Below are positions 60,603 to 64,000 of a stretch of 64,000 bases of DNA, piece after piece. The position numbers and the translations under genes were made by a program. Origin of the DNA: Umbelopsis isabellina (lineage: Eukaryota > Mucoromycota > Umbelopsidomycetes > Umbelopsidales > Umbelopsidaceae); contig JAEPQZ010000004.1 of the NCBI GenBank assembly GCA_016758905.1, positions 1,488,001 through 1,552,000 of the forward strand, in the 5' to 3' direction. The notes under the pieces are model-generated. The model was not told where the DNA came from and did not search any database. It was given only the letters and a program-made list of their open reading frames with translations. The first letter of the stretch is position 1. Each line of letters begins with the position of its first letter.

Positions 60603-61641
60603 ATGACATCAACTTTTTCGTTGCCGCTGCTCATGTTGGCTGTAATCGACTGGCTGCTTTTCCCTTTTTTGACCTAATGTTGTTCTGAAACCAACTCTAT
60701 ACTTGCAATTGAGAGTCCTGACCGTGGCTGTTATGCATCAACTCTTTGCATCGACCTAGGCGATGACACACACTGTTACTCTACAAAATAAAACCTTGGT
60801 CATATCCAGGGATGACAAAAGCTGATAATCATTCAAATTGGTCACACCCCTTTATGCCCTGACCCATGTTAGTCTCACGCGATTGATAAACAATATATAA
60901 TTATTTTTTTATAGAAATGGTGGTCTCGCAGTTGACCATGCTCAAATCGCAGTGCAGAAACTGATGAGAGAGACAGTTCACCAGCTGTTTGCCACTTGGT
61001 CACTTCTCATCATCAGGGCGTCCGCAATAGCGTTGACTCGGATCGGCTGTTCCGAATGACAATAGTTGTAGTTGTCGTTAACACCAGCTGTGGCGATGTC
61101 ATTGATGATGTGTGCCTTGTTTCTATTTATCTTCTGTTTGGAACACAGCAGTCAGATAGGGCGGCGAGAATTGCTGGTCTTGCAATGTATACTTTCGGAT
61201 ATCTTTTGCCAACAACCATAATAATACAGTGCAGAACTTTATGGCATTTTTGGCTTGACTTGTACGACATCATTTTTGAAAGCACGGATGTTTTTACCTT
61301 GGAAATTGCGCCGTCCCAATAAAGCTTCAAGCTTACCGTTTGCGGACCGTGCAATATGAGTGCTGGTAGAAGAACACGCGTAATTTTTTTGATATTTGCC
61401 GCAGGAATCATGGCATTGATAAAGCCATACCTGTTGTACCAATTATGGACAATAGCCAACATAAATTGCCAACCAACAAAATTTTGTGGGCGCAGGTGCA
61501 AATTTTCGCGTAAAAGGTACACAATTGCCATTCTACTGTGCAGTTCAGTCATGTGATCGATTCCGGGACCTTGAAAATTCGTCCCAGCCTAAACGACGAG
61601 CCTTTTTTTGAGTCGCCACTTGACAGCTGTCTACAAAAACA
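60603..61641. other. Divergent region, no supported gene
   Basis: About 1 kb between the Dma1-like gene (minus) and the folate cyclo-ligase gene (plus). A minus frame of 141 codons at 61127-61552 lies head-to-head with the cyclo-ligase gene. It has several possible splice sites but no recognised family, so I leave it uncalled. Confidence 0.45.
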
Positions 61642-62461
61642 ATGTCGAGCGTTAGAGTGCTGAAGAAAGCTTTGCGGAAAGAGCTTGCTGGCAAGCTTCG
61701 TGTGCTTTCCAAAGAGACTGCATCTCAAGATTGTATGACACATTACAAGTGTAGAATGTCGGCTTTCGTTTGTTAATACATTTTTCATAGCCAAACTGGT
61801 GACAGAGAAGCTGCTCAGTCTTCGAGAATATCGCAACAGTCAATCTGTAAGCGTCTATATATCCATGGATGGTGAAATTGATACACGAGAAATCATCCGT
61901 AACATCTTCGAGACAAGTACTGTATCATTCCTTGATTCAATACGCAGCCAACCGATTTGACTCACACACTCTCGGTAGATAAAGCATGCTATGTCCCTCG
62001 GTTTACCGGATCGACTACCATGACCATGGTAAAACTCACGTCGTGGGATGATTACTTGAACTTGCCTATGAACAAGTGGAACATCCCTGAACCTCATGCT
62101 GACGAAGTTCGTGAGGATGCTTTGGACAAACAAGGACTCGACTTGATCATTGTTCCGGGAGTAGGTTTTGATGTTGAGAGAAATCGTATTGGTCACGGTA
62201 GAGGGTGAGACTCATCATCTATACTGCAACAACAGTTATCTTTTGCTCATCAGACTGTCCTGTTTTAGGTATTACGATAGATACATAACCAAGTGCGCAG
62301 AATGGGCGGCTCTGAATAACCGATTACCGCCAAAAACCGTTGCATTGGCACTCCAAGACCAAATGGTGGAAATCGGTCGCATACCCCTTGAACCAACGGA
62401 TCGAAAGCCGGATGTTCTGTTAACTCCATGCGAAGAATTACGCGACGCGCATAAACATTGA
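61642..62461 (+). CDS. FAU1: 5-formyltetrahydrofolate cyclo-ligase
   Basis: Converts 5-formyl-THF to 5,10-methenyl-THF using ATP, returning stored folate to one-carbon metabolism. Four exons (61642-61732, 61791-61916, 61979-62204, 62269-62461) total 636 bases and give 211 residues, the family length. The N-terminus VRVLKKALRKELAGKLRVLS has the conserved basic R/K pattern. SVYISMDGEIDTREII is the substrate-side strand. [29 protein letters not shown] spans the third intron and is the family signature with the ATP-binding GxGxGxYD motif. The C-terminus shows VALALQDQMVEIGRIP and DVLLTP. No mitochondrial signal is seen. Confidence 0.95.
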
Positions 62462-62735
62462 CATTAAATAGACGGATCTAACATAGAGGAAAACGTGCCA
62501 TATTTTATATTATTGTGGATAGCTTTTTCTAATTCCAAAACAGTAATTTAGTAAGGCATGACCCAACATTTTGGTTGCGCTGGAGATTTCTATTTGATAT
62601 TTAGAAGAAAAGGAAAATATATATTTCAAGAGCTGGAAATCTCCTGCACTAACGCTGGCTAATCTATTGCTTTTTTGGTTTCACGCCATTCGAGGAAAAG
62701 TATATTATGGAAATATTTCAGCTTGAAAACATGTT

Positions 62736-64000
62736 TTAGTAAGATCCAGCGGATACCTGTTAAGAGAAATTCAAGGTCAATTGGGGCAAATTCATGTAGT
62801 TTCTTAAAAAGCTGGAAAAGCCACAAGACGTACCCTGTCTTTCATATGCTGCAACAATTGCGGGTAACTCAAAACGTTGTCTGTTCGATCCTCAATAAGA
62901 TGAGAGAGGAACCACAAACGCAAGGCAGGTTCGCCGTCCTCCTTGACCAGATACAATTGGGGATAATAGTTTCCGCGACGCATTTCACGGATCTTGCCAA
63001 TGATCATATTAACTTTTTGGTTGAACGGGTTTTCCAGATTAGGTAGTGTGATCTGCAAAGAAAGAGTATTAGAAGCGTAATGGTATTATATTGTTTTAGG
63101 GAAAAGAACTTCCTCTCACCTTGCCACCGCGCAGACCTTCGTATGTCTTCACATCAAACAAGTCCATGCACAATTGAGGGACCACACCTCGTCCGACCCA
63201 AATATAGATATTCTGGCCGTTCTCCAGCAAATAGCATCCGTGAGGTTCCAATTTTTCGCCAGTAAGGTTGAGCCTAGGCGGCAGATTGACGCCATTCTCA
63301 CCGACTTCACCGGCTTCGGCAGGCATATTATGCAGAGAGTATAATGTTGGATATATGTACGGTATGAGCAGTTGCACAGGCATAGTCTTGAGGAGGTTCA
63401 TGGCATTTGACCGCAAGTCAGTGGGGATTTGCGAACTTTGACGCAGACCATCCTATAGAAACATACGAATAAAGGCGGTCAAGATCTGAGGCACCATTGG
63501 ACAACATTTGGTGCTGAACTTACGTGTTTCAAAAGACCAAGTGTCAATACTGGTAACAGTTTGAGGTTGTCGCTCAAAGTCAATTGTGGTGTAGAACCAG
63601 AGCCGGAGCCAAGGATATGTGTCTTGTACACTCCCAATAAATCGACAACCTTGTTGACAATTGCATCTCGAGCATCATCCAATTTGGATGTTAGACCACG
63701 CTCCACAGCTGAAACAATATCGTACAGGTCAATACATGCCAACTTTACGTCAATCACTGATTACTCAAAGCTTACCCTTATTGGCCAAGAATGTGGCAAG
63801 AGCTTGTTGGTCAGCACTGGCATAAAGCTCGGACATTGAGCTTGTTACCGGCAGACAGATGGTGAGCACACGAATGCGACGCTCGCCATGGCAGGTTGAG
63901 TGAAGCAAGGCAGTCTGGAAGCATACAGTTGGGGTCTTGATGTCATCCTCGATACCAACCTCCACGCAATACGACTGATCGCGCGGTACATTTGGTAGCG
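62736..64000 (-). CDS. SEC24: Sec24 COPII cargo-binding subunit (5' end outside window)
   Basis: Coat subunit that forms the Sec23/Sec24 complex and selects cargo at ER exit sites with Sar1. Only the C-terminal third is present. From the right edge inward come the end of the trunk/beta-sandwich ([20 protein letters not shown]), a helical domain ([20 protein letters not shown] and [12 protein letters not shown]), [21 protein letters not shown], and a gelsolin-like domain ([20 protein letters not shown]). The final helices end [21 protein letters not shown] short last exon adds VSAGSY to the stop at 62736. Introns at about 63766-63708, 63511-63455, 63119-63053 and 62834-62758 are GT-AG. The SEC24 paralogue cannot be told without the N-terminus. 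Confidence 0.92.

Noticed and set aside
60996-61322. Plus-strand frame before the cyclo-ligase gene
   Set aside because: Low-complexity Val/Ile start, no motif; likely chance.

Overview
The window looks like ordinary nuclear DNA of a filamentous early-diverging fungus, most likely Mucoromycota (Mucorales-like). The reasons are short GT-AG introns of about 45-110 bases with CTAAC-like branch sites, compact genes on both strands, a roughly balanced but AT-leaning base composition, and products typical of this group: a MedA-type developmental regulator, a CreA/Mig1-type repressor, a Dma1-type FHA-RING ligase, a mucoralean-style aspartic protease, a gamma-secretase APH-1 subunit and a gene carrying a minor-spliceosome intron. 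I see no virus-like element, transposon, CRISPR array, rRNA or tRNA gene.

Layout, left to right. 1-1789 is the 5' part of CDC6 (minus). 2617-4388 is a polyglutamine zinc-binding protein of unknown role. 5438-6420 is the COPII GTPase SAR1. 7141-9455 is a copper amine oxidase. 10812-13315 is a PHD-finger protein. 14244-14468 is a tiny single-zinc-finger protein. 14665-16721 is SRP68 (minus). 17364-19277 holds two related unknown proteins in tandem. 20038-23788 is the karyopherin PSE1/importin-5. 24064-25868 is a cytochrome P450. 26330-27360 is a mitochondrial K+/H+ exchange-related protein, divergent from a DDX42-type helicase at 27763-30526. 30840-31649 is a CreA-like zinc-finger protein.

The right half holds a multi-pass membrane protein (33058-34122), a cyclic-nucleotide phosphodiesterase (34660-36625), an RNF126-type RING ligase (37444-39120), APH-1 (39307-40319), a secreted PEBP-like protein, a type II glycosyltransferase-like protein, the RNF121-type ligase and a tightly divergent RXT2 gene, a Reeler-domain protein, a triple-KH RNA-binding protein, an aspartic protease, a MedA-type regulator, a Mei2-like RNA-binding protein, a two-helix membrane protein, the Dma1-like ligase, 5-formyl-THF cyclo-ligase and the 3' part of SEC24.

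The genes are mostly unrelated housekeeping functions, as expected for a fungal chromosome arm. Secretory-pathway genes recur (SAR1, SEC24, SRP68, RNF121, APH-1), but nothing suggests a physical cluster. The most notable observation is a U12-type AT-AC intron in the RXT2 gene (44727-44838): donor, branch site and AC acceptor all match the minor-spliceosome consensus, and removing it restores one frame and the expected family motif. Exon chains were joined by hand. For most multi-exon genes the summed exon lengths are a multiple of three, which supports the models but is not transcript evidence.
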